Numbered from the stretch's first letter, positions 50,884 to 61,336 are shown. The stretch: DNA of 64,000 nucleotides from Synechococcales cyanobacterium S06 (GCA_011391125.1 JAABRE010000002.1:1-64000); one strand, 5' to 3'. Notes: generated by a model from the sequence alone, not told the origin. A program made the numbers and translations.

Positions 50884-51299
50884 CTATTTTTTCCGTGTGG
50901 AACGTTTTTTCTGTTCGGGTTTTAATAATGGTGTATTTAAACTTTCATAGAGATTAAACAAAAACTCAATGCGGTTTAATTCGTTGACAAATGGTGGCGA
51001 TCTATAGCATAAATCTACGGCTTTATCAAGATTTTGATGTGCTTTTATTAGGTCAGGTGGCATAGTTAAAGGGTCATATAAATCCGCTAAACTACTGTTA
51101 GGATATTTTGCCCTTATATCAAGCACATTTTGCGCGCAAGTTTCGACTTTTTGCCTTTGTTTATCACTAATATTATCGGGAAAAGGGTAATTATTATAAA
51201 CAATTGTACCCGAATAACGGTAATCACTTTTTAATCTTCCACAGACATATTTTACCCATGTTATGTGCATTTGAGAGGTTAATATTCCGAATAAATATA
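50884..51299 (-). pseudogene. C-terminal remnant of a MmeI-like DNA methyltransferase
   Basis: YLFGILTSQMHITWVKYVCGRLKSDYRYSGTIVYNNYPFPDN...YPNSSLADLYDPLTMPPDLIKAHQNLDKAVD; frame runs into the MITE. Confidence 0.75.
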
Positions 51300-51422
51300 T
51301 AGTAATTCCAATTAAGATTAGAACAGTTAAAAATAGGTTCGTAGTTGCGCTTTAGCACTTCTTAGGACTAAAGTCCAACAAGAAACTAAAAACTTTTGTT
51401 TAATTTTTATTTGGAATTACTA
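51300..51422. mobile_element. MITE (copy 5, 123 bp), TA-flanked
   Basis: TAGTAATTCCAATTAAGATTAGAAC...TTTGGAATTACTA. Confidence 0.88.
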
Positions 51423-51904
51423 TAACATTAATTTTGAACCTTTACCGAAGTTTAGGTTTTATCTCAATTAAAGAAGGACAGTCATGGTTAGGAAAAAATT
51501 GGTCAAAAATATTAGAAATAAATGACTTAAACAGTAGTTAGAGAAAATTTAGTTCAAGAAAAAGGCAGAAAAAAATTGAAAAAAAGAGTAAATCTTATTG
51601 TAATAAAGGCAATAGGAGTGTTTTTGCTGTCAAAAATTAGTAAATAATAGCAGATGACAAATAATTAATAATGTTGATCGTTTAAAAATCGAAAAAAGAG
51701 CTAATAAAGATAAAAGTTTTGCTCTTTCTTTCGTTTAAATTTTGAGAATGAAAACACCCTGCTTTCAAGGGGGGTTAGGGGGGGACATCCTTATTAAGTT
51801 AAAACCAAATTACCCACCCTACTTTGAATTAATTATCGTACAAGAGTTAATCAGAAAGTGCTATCGCTAAATTAACAATTGTTAATTGTTAATTATTAAT
51901 TGTT

Positions 51905-53257
51905 TTAAGGCATTAAATGCTCTTGAATAAAATTAGTGTAAACTTCTCCCGCAATAAAAGCAGGGTGTTGGAGAATTTTTTGATGAAAGGCAATGGTTGT
52001 CGGAATCCCCGTAATCGCACATTCTTTTAATGCTCGTCTCATTCTTCTAATCGCCGCATCTCGATCTTCTCCCCAAACGATCAGCTTGCCGATTAAAGAA
52101 TCATAATAGGCGGGAATTTCATAATCCGTATAGACGTGGGAGTCCATTCTCACACCGGGACCTCCGGGTGGTAAGTAACCGCTAATTTTGCCGGGATGAG
52201 GTCTAAAATTGTGGTCGGGGTCTTCTGCGTTGATGCGACATTCGATGGCATGACCCCTGATTCGAGCCTCAATGTCTTTTTGGTTAAATTTAAGACGTTC
52301 TCCTTGGGCAACTCGGATTTGTTCAGCAATTAAATCCAGGCTGGTGATCATTTCGGTGACGGGGTGTTCTACCTGAATCCTGGTATTCATTTCCATAAAA
52401 TAGAAATCCCCTGATTTATCTACTAAAAATTCCACTGTACCGGCACCCACATAATTAATGCACTTGGCCGCCAATACCGCTGCATGACCCATTTTTTGCC
52501 GCAATTTCGGGGTTAAAAATGGACTGGGAGCTTCTTCAAGTAATTTTTGGTGACGACGTTGAATGGAACAATCCCTTTCTCCGAGGTGAACAACATTGCC
52601 ATAACTATCAGCTAAGATTTGAAACTCAATATGACGGGGACATTCGACAAATTTCTCAATGTAAACTCCACCGTTACCAAATGCGGCTTCTGCTTCTCCT
52701 TGAGCTGCTAAAAATGATTTAATCAGCTCGTCTTCTTTTCTGACTAGACGCATTCCCCGACCACCGCCACCGGCTGTGGCTTTAATAATCACAGGATAGC
52801 CAATGTGGGTGGCAATTCTGAAGGCTTCTTCGTCAGATTGAACTAAACCTGCGCTACCCGGAACGGTGGGTACACCCGCTTTTTGCATGGTTTTTTTGGC
52901 GGTGGATTTGTCACCCATGGCCAACATAGCTGCGGGAGCAGGACCAATAAAGGCAATTTGATGATCTGCACAAATCTCGGCAAAACGAGCATTTTCGGCC
53001 AAAAATCCATATCCGGGGTGAATTGCTGAGGTATTCGTGCTTAGGGCCGCTGCGATAATATTGGGAATATTTAAGTAACTTTTATTGCTAGGAGGGGGAC
53101 CAATACAGACTCTTTCATCGGCTAATTGAACATGAAGGGCGTTACTGTCGATGGTGGAATGTACGGCAACGGTCGCAATTCCCATTTCTTCGCAGGTATG
53201 TAAGATTCTGAGGGCAATTTCGCCTCGATTAGCAATTAAAATTTTGGTAAACTGCAT
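51905..53257 (-). CDS. accC: acetyl-CoA carboxylase, biotin carboxylase subunit
   Basis: [32 protein letters not shown]; 450 aa. Confidence 0.96.
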   Translation of the reverse strand: MQFTKILIANRGEIALRILHTCEEMGIATVAVHSTIDSNALHVQLADERVCIGPPPSNKSYLNIPNIIAAALSTNTSAIHPGYGFLAENARFAEICADHQIAFIGPAPAAMLAMGDKSTAKKTMQKAGVPTVPGSAGLVQSDEEAFRIATHIGYPVIIKATAGGGGRGMRLVRKEDELIKSFLAAQGEAEAAFGNGGVYIEKFVECPRHIEFQILADSYGNVVHLGERDCSIQRRHQKLLEEAPSPFLTPKLRQKMGHAAVLAAKCINYVGAGTVEFLVDKSGDFYFMEMNTRIQVEHPVTEMITSLDLIAEQIRVAQGERLKFNQKDIEARIRGHAIECRINAEDPDHNFRPHPGKISGYLPPGGPGVRMDSHVYTDYEIPAYYDSLIGKLIVWGEDRDAAIRRMRRALKECAITGIPTTIAFHQKILQHPAFIAGEVYTNFIQEHLMP

Positions 53258-53576
53258 TGATTTTATGCTTTTATAATAAGTTTAATTTTTAAGACTAATC
53301 TATTAGAATATCTTACTTTGTGCCATTAGGTTGACAAATGTCTTTGCTCTCAAATCTTTAGTGAATAGTTTTGATTCTTTTTGGTGGCTAGTTGCTACTT
53401 TGGATTGGTTAGTTACTATATGTACATCAAAAAAATCGTTACTTTTGTACTATTACCACTTATATTATTAAATAGTTAGTCTCAAACTGAGACTTAACTA
53501 ATCACAATCAATATCCTAAGTTTATTTAGGTACAGCAAAGTTAATAAATTAATTAAGCAAAACTTAGTATCCGAAT

Positions 53577-54917
53577 ATGGTAAATTCTAACCGTCAAGGA
53601 AGACCTGGTCTCCCACCTCCACCGCCTCCTCCGAATATGCCTCCAGCTAATCGTCGCCCTCCCCAAGATGATGATGATGATGGTGACGCTACCCAAATCC
53701 TAGGTCCGGCTCCTAAACCAGCTGCTCCTCCCCCGACTTCTCAAACGAGAACCAGGGCTGCTGCACCACCACCACCACCGACCCCTCCCCTTCCCCCCCC
53801 TCCCGCTGCGACTCGGGAATATATCCCAACTAGAGCCAGACCTCAACGTTCCCCCGGTTGCCCGACTTTAAAGGAACTTGTTGAATATGCCAATGAAAAG
53901 GGCTATTCCGATGTTCATTTGGGCGTTGCTGAAATACCTCGTTACAGGGATCGGGGTGAAATTATTATGACTGAACACCCCGTCACTGACCAGAATACTT
54001 TTATGAGTTGGTTACATGAGGTGTTAACCGATCAGGAAATCCAGAAATTTGAGAAGGAAATGGAGTTTGACGGCGCAACTCAGTATGATTTTGCGCGGGT
54101 CAGGATCAATGTTTTTGGAACTTTGCGCGGTCCGGCCATCGTGATGCGTTTGATTCCCGTCAAAATTCTCACCATGGAGCAGTTAAAGTTACCTCCTGTG
54201 TTTCGCGATGTTTCTAATTCCCATAAGGGTTTAATTCTCGTTACTGGTCCCACAGGTTCAGGTAAGTCAACCACCATGGCGGCTATGGTTGATTATATCA
54301 ATCGGGAACATCCCAAGCATATTATTACCATTGAAGACCCCATTGAGTTTGTGCATCAAAGTAAAAAATCCTTGATTAAACAACGAGAAGTTGGCCAGCA
54401 TACCCTTAAGTTTGATAATGCTTTGAAAGCCGCTCTCCGGGAAGATCCTGACCTCATTCTGGTGGGGGAAATGCGGGATAAGGAAACCGTTAACACAGCC
54501 TTGAAAGCCGCTCAAACTGGTCACTTGGTTATGGGTACTCTCCACACCAATAGTGCAGTTAAGACGATTGAGCGTATCCTCAATCTATATACAGCCGAAG
54601 AACAAAGCGCCATGAGGGTGGCCATCTCTGAATCTTTAGTCGCTGTTATTGCCCAAGGTTTATGTCGTACCACCGACGGAAAACGGGCCGCTTTCCACGA
54701 TATTTTAATTAACACTGAAACTGTTAAGGATTATATTAAGGAAGGTAAAAACGACGAAATTACTAGCTTAATGTTAGATGGTGAATTTGACGGAATGATG
54801 ACCATGAATAAGTCCTTATTTAACTTATATCAAGAAGGTAGAATCACCGAAGAAGTGGCTTTGGAAATGTCTCCTACCCGTAATGAAATGGCCCAAATGT
54901 TACGCGGTAGATTTTAA
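53577..54917 (+). CDS. pilT: type IV pilus retraction ATPase-like protein (PilT family) with Pro-rich N-terminal extension
   Basis: GLILVTGPTGSGKSTTMAAMVDYIN; AALREDPDLILVGEMRDKETV; N-term PPPPPPPNMPPANRRPPQDDDDDGD. Confidence 0.9.
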   Translation: MVNSNRQGRPGLPPPPPPPNMPPANRRPPQDDDDDGDATQILGPAPKPAAPPPTSQTRTRAAAPPPPPTPPLPPPPAATREYIPTRARPQRSPGCPTLKELVEYANEKGYSDVHLGVAEIPRYRDRGEIIMTEHPVTDQNTFMSWLHEVLTDQEIQKFEKEMEFDGATQYDFARVRINVFGTLRGPAIVMRLIPVKILTMEQLKLPPVFRDVSNSHKGLILVTGPTGSGKSTTMAAMVDYINREHPKHIITIEDPIEFVHQSKKSLIKQREVGQHTLKFDNALKAALREDPDLILVGEMRDKETVNTALKAAQTGHLVMGTLHTNSAVKTIERILNLYTAEEQSAMRVAISESLVAVIAQGLCRTTDGKRAAFHDILINTETVKDYIKEGKNDEITSLMLDGEFDGMMTMNKSLFNLYQEGRITEEVALEMSPTRNEMAQMLRGRF

Positions 54918-55025
54918 TTAATTGTTAATTTGATTCCCCCTCACCCCCCTACCCCCCTCTCCCATCGTGGGTGAGGGGGAAAGAGAGGCCTGATAAATTT
55001 GGTCTGTGTTACATAACTATTAATT

Positions 55026-55742
55026 ATGTCGTTGTTTAAAGGTTTGGCTTTATTCACTCCAGGAGGGGATCTTATTTATTGTTTAGCTCCTGATAAACAA
55101 GAATTTTGGCACATTCATTTATCTATGAAATTACAATTATTACTTGGTTTAGCAGAAGTTCCTCATTTTTTAATTCCGGGATATACCGCTACGGTTGATC
55201 GCTATTTCGATCATCAAAGTAATACAATTAATACTTTAGCTGAAGTTTATCCGGCGGTTTCTTGTTATCAACCTTTGTTAAATGTTATTTTTAATTTGGG
55301 TGATTTTTCATGGCAAACTGTTCCTTGGCAAGAAAAGTTATCTAATCCCATTATTTTTGAAAGTTATCGTTATCAATTTCCCCAACTTTGGGAACATCAT
55401 AATTTAGTTGTTCGTTATGAGCTAAAAAATAAGCAATCTCAAGGAGATTTATTGAGGAAGAATCCCGAACGTCAAACTAATTCTTCTCTATTTTATTTGT
55501 TTATTTCTGAAGATTATCCCGATAATAATCAGGTTTTAAGTAATCTTTATCATTGGCTAGAAAAAAGTTTAAAAAATTGTTATAGTCTGAAGATAATTGA
55601 GATTAAAGAAAATCCTGAGTTGGCAGAAACTTATCACATATCTGCTATTCCTACTTTAATCAGGGTCTCACCTGCTCCTCTTAAACGTTTGTCGGGGAAT
55701 TTAGATAATTTAACTACAATTTTACCGATAATTAACAATTAA
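55026..55742 (+). CDS. cyanobacterial protein with C-terminal KaiB-like domain
   Basis: C-term CYSLKIIEIKENPELAETYHISAIPTLIRVSPAPLKRLSGNLDN matches the KaiB pattern. Confidence 0.75.
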   Translation: MSLFKGLALFTPGGDLIYCLAPDKQEFWHIHLSMKLQLLLGLAEVPHFLIPGYTATVDRYFDHQSNTINTLAEVYPAVSCYQPLLNVIFNLGDFSWQTVPWQEKLSNPIIFESYRYQFPQLWEHHNLVVRYELKNKQSQGDLLRKNPERQTNSSLFYLFISEDYPDNNQVLSNLYHWLEKSLKNCYSLKIIEIKENPELAETYHISAIPTLIRVSPAPLKRLSGNLDNLTTILPIINN

Positions 55743-55747
55743 TAATT

Positions 55748-56671
55748 ATGAAAATATTAATCATTAGTCTCAGTATCTTTAGTTTAATATTGCTCATCTT
55801 AGAATTGGGTTTAAGATTTTTTTTCGGTTTGGGAACTCCCCCTCTTTATCTAGCTGATGAACACATTGGTTATTTGTTAGCTCCTCATCAAAATATTAAA
55901 CGTTTTGGTAATAAGATTATTATTAATCAATTTTCCCAACGTAGTGATTTTATTTCCACAGAAAATGACTCTTTTTTTACTGTTTTATGTTTAGGTGATT
56001 CCATTATTAATGGTGGTTGGTGGACTGAACAAAAAAACACTATTCCAGCTTTAATTCAAGAAAAATTAGCCCCCAATTTTCCCCTTCAGGTTTTGAATGC
56101 CTCAGCAAACTCCTGGGGACCCCGTAATCAGTTGGCATATTTGCGGAAATTTGGCTTGTTTAAGGCGAAAATCTTGGTTTTGGTACTTAATACTGATGAT
56201 TTGTTTGCGATCGCTCCTCATTCTCTGGTGGTCGGACGCGATCGCAATTATCCTACCCAAAATCCCCCTTTGGCTTTGGTGGAATTATTCAATCTATTGT
56301 CCAAAAAGCCCGCCATTCCGGAACTGTCCCTTTTAAATGCCGAAAAAGGCGATCGAGTGGGGCTTAATTTGACAGCAATTCAACAAATGCAGGCGATCGC
56401 CCTTGAAAATAAAGCGCAATTTTTTCTAGTCCTGACTCCCTTATTAAGGGAAGTGAAATCACCCGGACCGAGGGATTATGAACGAAAAGCCAGACAACGA
56501 TTAAAGGAATTTACCCAACAAGAGCAAATTCCTTATCTTGATTTTTTGCCTATTTTTGTCACCGAATCAGAGCCAGAAAAGCTATATCGTGACCATATTC
56601 ATCTTAGTCGAAAAGGTAATGACCTCGTTAGTGGGCAAATCAGCAAAACTCTTAAACCACTGTTACCTTAG
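55748..56671 (+). CDS. SGNH/GDSL-type hydrolase
   Basis: VLCLGDSIINGGWWTEQKNTIPALIQEKL; DHIHLSRKGNDLVS. Confidence 0.75.
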   Translation: MKILIISLSIFSLILLILELGLRFFFGLGTPPLYLADEHIGYLLAPHQNIKRFGNKIIINQFSQRSDFISTENDSFFTVLCLGDSIINGGWWTEQKNTIPALIQEKLAPNFPLQVLNASANSWGPRNQLAYLRKFGLFKAKILVLVLNTDDLFAIAPHSLVVGRDRNYPTQNPPLALVELFNLLSKKPAIPELSLLNAEKGDRVGLNLTAIQQMQAIALENKAQFFLVLTPLLREVKSPGPRDYERKARQRLKEFTQQEQIPYLDFLPIFVTESEPEKLYRDHIHLSRKGNDLVSGQISKTLKPLLP

Positions 56672-57701
56672 AGGGAAAATCAGATTGCCAAACTGTCCCG
56701 TCTAAGGCCATCTCCTCGATTAAACTGGCTAAACGTAAGGCCTTTAACGCTTGTTCGCCTCCCACCGAGGGTTTATTACCCCCCCTAACACAGCCCACAA
56801 AATGCTCTAATTCCGCGTGTAAAGGCTCAATTTTAGTGGTGTAAACCTGTTCAATTAAGCCGTCTTGACGGTAAAAAACTTGACCATGATCCGTGGTATA
56901 GTTGGCGGTGGTTTTGCGATGGATTAAAATTTCGTTATTGAGAAAATCCGCTTCAGTGAGGCAATTTTTACAGTGTGCCGAAAGACGACGAATTTTTCTA
57001 TGAGTAATTTTACTGGCAGTCACCGTGGCAATGATGCCGTTGGCAAAGCCCAATGTGGCGGTAACATAATCAAGATAGCGGGAGTTTGCGCCACAACTAC
57101 CACTTGCGGTTAATTTTACGACTTCAGATTTGGTTAATTCCAGCAGTAAATCCAGATCATGAATCATTAAATCTAAGACTACGGAAACATCGTTGGCTCT
57201 GTCAGAATAAGGACTCATTCTGTGGGACTCCAATGCTAATACCTGCTCGGTTTGCAGCACTTTACTGAGTTCTGAAAAAGCGGGATTGAAACGCTCAATA
57301 TGACCAACTTGAAGAATACAATTGGAATCCGCAGCAGCATTTACTAAGGATTCAGCTTCGGCGATACTAGCGGCGATCGGTTTTTCAATTAAAATATGAA
57401 CTCCAGCTCGAAGACAATCCAAGCCTACTTGATGATGTAAACGAGTAGGAACAGCAATGCAAACCGCCTCCACATGGGGCAACAGATCTAAGTAATGTTC
57501 AAAAAAACGGATGCGATATTTACTAGCAATATCTAATCCCCTTTCGACATTGAGATCAGACACACCTATTAAGTCAACATCTTTCAGTAAACTGAGAATA
57601 CGAGCGTGATGTTGTCCCATATTACCTACTCCGATGATGCCAATGCGGATCGGTTGGGGTTGATTTCTCTGAACCATAAATTTATTTACACTCCTCACCA
57701 A
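56652..57701 (-). CDS. Gfo/Idh/MocA family oxidoreductase
   Basis: IRIGIIGVGNMGQHHARIL; VHILIEKPIAASIAEAESLV. Confidence 0.93.
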   Translation of the reverse strand: MVRSVNKFMVQRNQPQPIRIGIIGVGNMGQHHARILSLLKDVDLIGVSDLNVERGLDIASKYRIRFFEHYLDLLPHVEAVCIAVPTRLHHQVGLDCLRAGVHILIEKPIAASIAEAESLVNAAADSNCILQVGHIERFNPAFSELSKVLQTEQVLALESHRMSPYSDRANDVSVVLDLMIHDLDLLLELTKSEVVKLTASGSCGANSRYLDYVTATLGFANGIIATVTASKITHRKIRRLSAHCKNCLTEADFLNNEILIHRKTTANYTTDHGQVFYRQDGLIEQVYTTKIEPLHAELEHFVGCVRGGNKPSVGGEQALKALRLASLIEEMALDGTVWQSDFPSKVTVV

Positions 57702-57822
57702 ATTTTGGTTTAAATCTCGAAACTAAACCACTTAAATAGTAACATTATTACTTTGAATATCAACTGTGAACTTATTAACGAGTAAGGATAACAGCAGAGT
57801 TGAGGAGCAGAATTTTTGATGG

Positions 57823-58278
57823 TCAATTGTTCACTGTTTTTAAGCGTGCTTCGTAGGCGTTTACTTTTTTGTTCAAGTCTCGAATGCGGCGAGAAAGTGA
57901 ACGAGTTACGTTGATGGCAATTTCTGGGGTTTCTTCGATCGCATCGATGAGTTGTCTTTGGTTCAAAGTCAAACAGTCACAGGGTTCTAGGGTGGTGACC
58001 GAAGCAGATCGGGGTTCTGCGTCAAATAAGGCCATTTCGCCAAAAAAAGTTCCCTTGTCTAGTTGTGCTAATTCCTGTTCCCCTAAATGGACTTTGACTC
58101 GGCCATAAACCACGATGTAAAGCGATCGCCCTTCTTCTCCTTCTTCAAAAATGGTATAATTGGTCGGAAAAGAAATTTCGTCCATAATCGAAGCTAATTT
58201 GATCAGAAACTCGTCTCTCAATTCTTGAAAAATAGAGACTTTTCGGAGGAATAAAAGGCGATCGATACTACTTAACAT
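57823..58278 (-). CDS. cyclic nucleotide-binding domain protein
   Basis: IFEEGEEGRSLYIVVYGRVKVH; GTFFGEMALFDAEPRSASVTT. Confidence 0.92.
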   Translation of the reverse strand: MLSSIDRLLFLRKVSIFQELRDEFLIKLASIMDEISFPTNYTIFEEGEEGRSLYIVVYGRVKVHLGEQELAQLDKGTFFGEMALFDAEPRSASVTTLEPCDCLTLNQRQLIDAIEETPEIAINVTRSLSRRIRDLNKKVNAYEARLKTVNN

Positions 58279-58289
58279 AATTTTTTGAA

Positions 58290-61271
58290 CTAACTAAATT
58301 CGGTTTTTATTTGTTTAATTAAAGCAGAAACTAAAGGATTAGAATCTTTTTCTATTTTGGCGATTATTTGAAGACAACGGGCGGGATTTGCCTCCTTAAT
58401 ATAAGTTAATACAGCTTCGCGAACAAAACCATTTGGATTACGAAGACTAATAGTCGTGGCAGGTTGTGGGATTTGCCATTGTTGAAGACGAGCTAAATGA
58501 AAACAACAAGCTAAACACCAATCTGACAGAAAATGACGCAAAATAAGAAGACGTAATAATCGGTCTTTAGGGGACATTGGTGAATATGAAATGATGGATT
58601 TTAGGGAATGTAATTGTTCGATTTTAATCGGTAAACCTTCTTCTAACAGCTGTAAAAATAAGGTTTTTTGGGGTAAATCAATGGTGTTATCTAATAATTC
58701 TAAACCTAAAGCAATACTAGAAAAATTACCAGAATTAAGATTGACAATGGCTGCTTCAATGGTATCAACAGGATAAAGCAATTTCATTAATAAAAAACAT
58801 CTTTCAATAATATCAATTTGCATTCCGTCTAAAGCATCAAGAAGTAATTGTACTTCTCGACCGGCAATTAATTCAGGGTTTAAATCAATTTTGGCCGCAT
58901 AAATTTGTCCTAACATTAATAATTCTTGATCAATTAAAGTTTCGATACCAGTTCGGCCTAAACGTTCCATGACTGCATCTAAACCTAAATCATTAGGAAT
59001 CCTCAAAATAATCCGTAATAAATTACGTCGAGTTATCCCCCAACTGGTAATTAATTGCTGTATTAATGTGTCATAAACTTGAACTGTTCCTATTTCTGAT
59101 AAGCTATTCCAAGCTAACAATCTGATTAAATCTGGTTTATTTTTATCTTCGACAAATTCTTTTAAGAGGGGTAGAATTTCATTACCTAAATAAACTAAAG
59201 ATTTACTAGCAGCTTCTCGGAGGGATTTATCATAGAAAGATTGTAAGAGTAAATGATAATGTTCATCCAGATTTTTTTCAGCAATTAAGGTTAATAAAGC
59301 GCAACGAACGGGAGCAGATTTTTGTTTCAGTAATTTGGGTAAATAACGTTTAATCAGAAAATTTGGTGCGCCATCTTTTAAGGTTTGAATTGCTAGAATT
59401 TGGTCGTTTTCTGCCGAAGAATTTAGCATTTTTTCAACCACGGAAATAGCTTCGTCTTTATCTTCATTATCCCCTCTTTGGAGAATTAAAGTAGCGGCCG
59501 TACTACGCAAAACTGGTTCGATATTTTCCTGTAAATAAGGTTTAAGAATACGCAAATCAAGTTCCTGTTGAGATAACCAAACATAACGTAAACTTAGGGC
59601 TAAAATATCCAAAGGAGGGTCAGTATAAATTAACTTTTGTACCGAGAACAAACATTTAGGATTCGGATAATTTAACATTACTTCCAAACTTTGTTTCTGT
59701 AAATTTGGCGAAAAATTTAATAATTTTGGTGCTAAAATTTCTGTAGCATTGACGGGGTCTATTTTCGCCAGTAAATCGATACAAGAACTTTTATCTGTCT
59801 CAGTTTCTTTATTATTTAAAGCTTCTAAAATTGCTCGTTTAAAAGCAGTTAAATCCACATTAGAAAAACCTAAACGGCCTTGTTCTGCTTCTTGAATTAA
59901 TAAATTAATATAACTCGAACGTAAATACCAAGCACTAGCCGCCCAAATTAAAGAACATAAAACTATTCCCACTACAAAAATTTGGCTTTGAACTGTGGCT
60001 AAAGCTTCGGGTTTTTCCGAAGCCATAATATTATTAAGTAAAGACACAATAATTAAAATTATTACTCCCGTTATTCCCGTAGCAATAGGTTCAGCAACTC
60101 CTTGAATTAATGTTTGTATTGAACCACGAATTTTCAGTGGTAAAGGTTGAAATAGAAAAGGTTTAATTCCGGCAATTAAAGTATAATGAAATAGCTCATC
60201 AATAAATTTAATAACAAGGGCACTTGCTAATAATATTTCAGGGGTTGACCCATTAAAAGCCTTATTTTGTAAAATAATAGTTCCCATCCCGATAATTGAG
60301 AGAAATACCGGCAGAAACATGGAAGAAATAAAGACCCCTAATTTTTCCACAGCCCGACTTGAAACAAACCATTGAAATAATAACTCAAATACCCCTAAAA
60401 TACCGGCAAATAAACCTAAAAAACTGGCAATTTCATCGGTCTCAAATTTAACTTCTAATTGTCCTAAATAATTAAATTCTACTAATAAAAAAAGCACCTT
60501 ACATAACACAAAGAAAATCATCAAAGGAATCAGATAATCTCGGGGGGCATTTTTCAGACGTTCGGACAACAAATTTGGCTCGGATTTAGGGACATTTTTG
60601 AGAGGATTATTCGGGAAAGATTGTTGATAAATTTTGGTAATATTATAGAGCAGAAAACCACCGAATAACATCATCAATAAGGCCACAAATAAAATATTTT
60701 TCAGTCCAAAAATGAACAATAAAATAGGTAAAGAAAAACCTGCTAGTATATCCGCCAATAAAAGACCACTAGAAATAAGGGGATAAGTGCGTTTAATTTC
60801 CCGAATATTAAATAATTGATTAGAAGCTAATTGAACATTAAGATCATTTAAAATTTCCTGAACATCAATCCATAATCTAAATAAAAATACGGTTAATAAA
60901 CCTATAAAACCTTGTAAATAATTTTCTGATATACCGACACGAAATATTAATAAAGGTAATGTCATAATTATCATGACAATTAGCAATACTTTTTGAATGG
61001 GAAAAGTTCGCTGTAACGACGAATAAATAACACCTAATGCTGATCCCAACAAAGCACTAGATATATAAATCAATGGCAACCATTTAACACCAAAACTCTG
61101 CAAAAATAGAGCAATAGATGTTTGTTCTAGCCATAACATTCCCATGGAAGTTACCGTAAAAACAGCAAACATCAAAAAAGTGCGTTCTCCTTCTTCTGGT
61201 CGTAAATTAAACCAGGTAAGTAATATTTTAGGAACTTGATATTTATATTTTTTTTGTCTTAAGGAGGTCAT
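58290..61271 (-). CDS. NTT (ADP/ATP carrier)-like transporter fused to HEAT-like repeats
   Basis: Polytopic ~430-aa N-terminus followed by alpha-helical repeat C-terminus; ends 11 bp before the cNMP gene. Confidence 0.75.
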   Translation of the reverse strand: MTSLRQKKYKYQVPKILLTWFNLRPEEGERTFLMFAVFTVTSMGMLWLEQTSIALFLQSFGVKWLPLIYISSALLGSALGVIYSSLQRTFPIQKVLLIVMIIMTLPLLIFRVGISENYLQGFIGLLTVFLFRLWIDVQEILNDLNVQLASNQLFNIREIKRTYPLISSGLLLADILAGFSLPILLFIFGLKNILFVALLMMLFGGFLLYNITKIYQQSFPNNPLKNVPKSEPNLLSERLKNAPRDYLIPLMIFFVLCKVLFLLVEFNYLGQLEVKFETDEIASFLGLFAGILGVFELLFQWFVSSRAVEKLGVFISSMFLPVFLSIIGMGTIILQNKAFNGSTPEILLASALVIKFIDELFHYTLIAGIKPFLFQPLPLKIRGSIQTLIQGVAEPIATGITGVIILIIVSLLNNIMASEKPEALATVQSQIFVVGIVLCSLIWAASAWYLRSSYINLLIQEAEQGRLGFSNVDLTAFKRAILEALNNKETETDKSSCIDLLAKIDPVNATEILAPKLLNFSPNLQKQSLEVMLNYPNPKCLFSVQKLIYTDPPLDILALSLRYVWLSQQELDLRILKPYLQENIEPVLRSTAATLILQRGDNEDKDEAISVVEKMLNSSAENDQILAIQTLKDGAPNFLIKRYLPKLLKQKSAPVRCALLTLIAEKNLDEHYHLLLQSFYDKSLREAASKSLVYLGNEILPLLKEFVEDKNKPDLIRLLAWNSLSEIGTVQVYDTLIQQLITSWGITRRNLLRIILRIPNDLGLDAVMERLGRTGIETLIDQELLMLGQIYAAKIDLNPELIAGREVQLLLDALDGMQIDIIERCFLLMKLLYPVDTIEAAIVNLNSGNFSSIALGLELLDNTIDLPQKTLFLQLLEEGLPIKIEQLHSLKSIISYSPMSPKDRLLRLLILRHFLSDWCLACCFHLARLQQWQIPQPATTISLRNPNGFVREAVLTYIKEANPARCLQIIAKIEKDSNPLVSALIKQIKTEFS

Positions 61272-61336
61272 AAAATTTATCTAATTGTTACTCAAGTAAT
61301 TGTTACTAAATATGATTATATCTCTAATTTTTCGGT

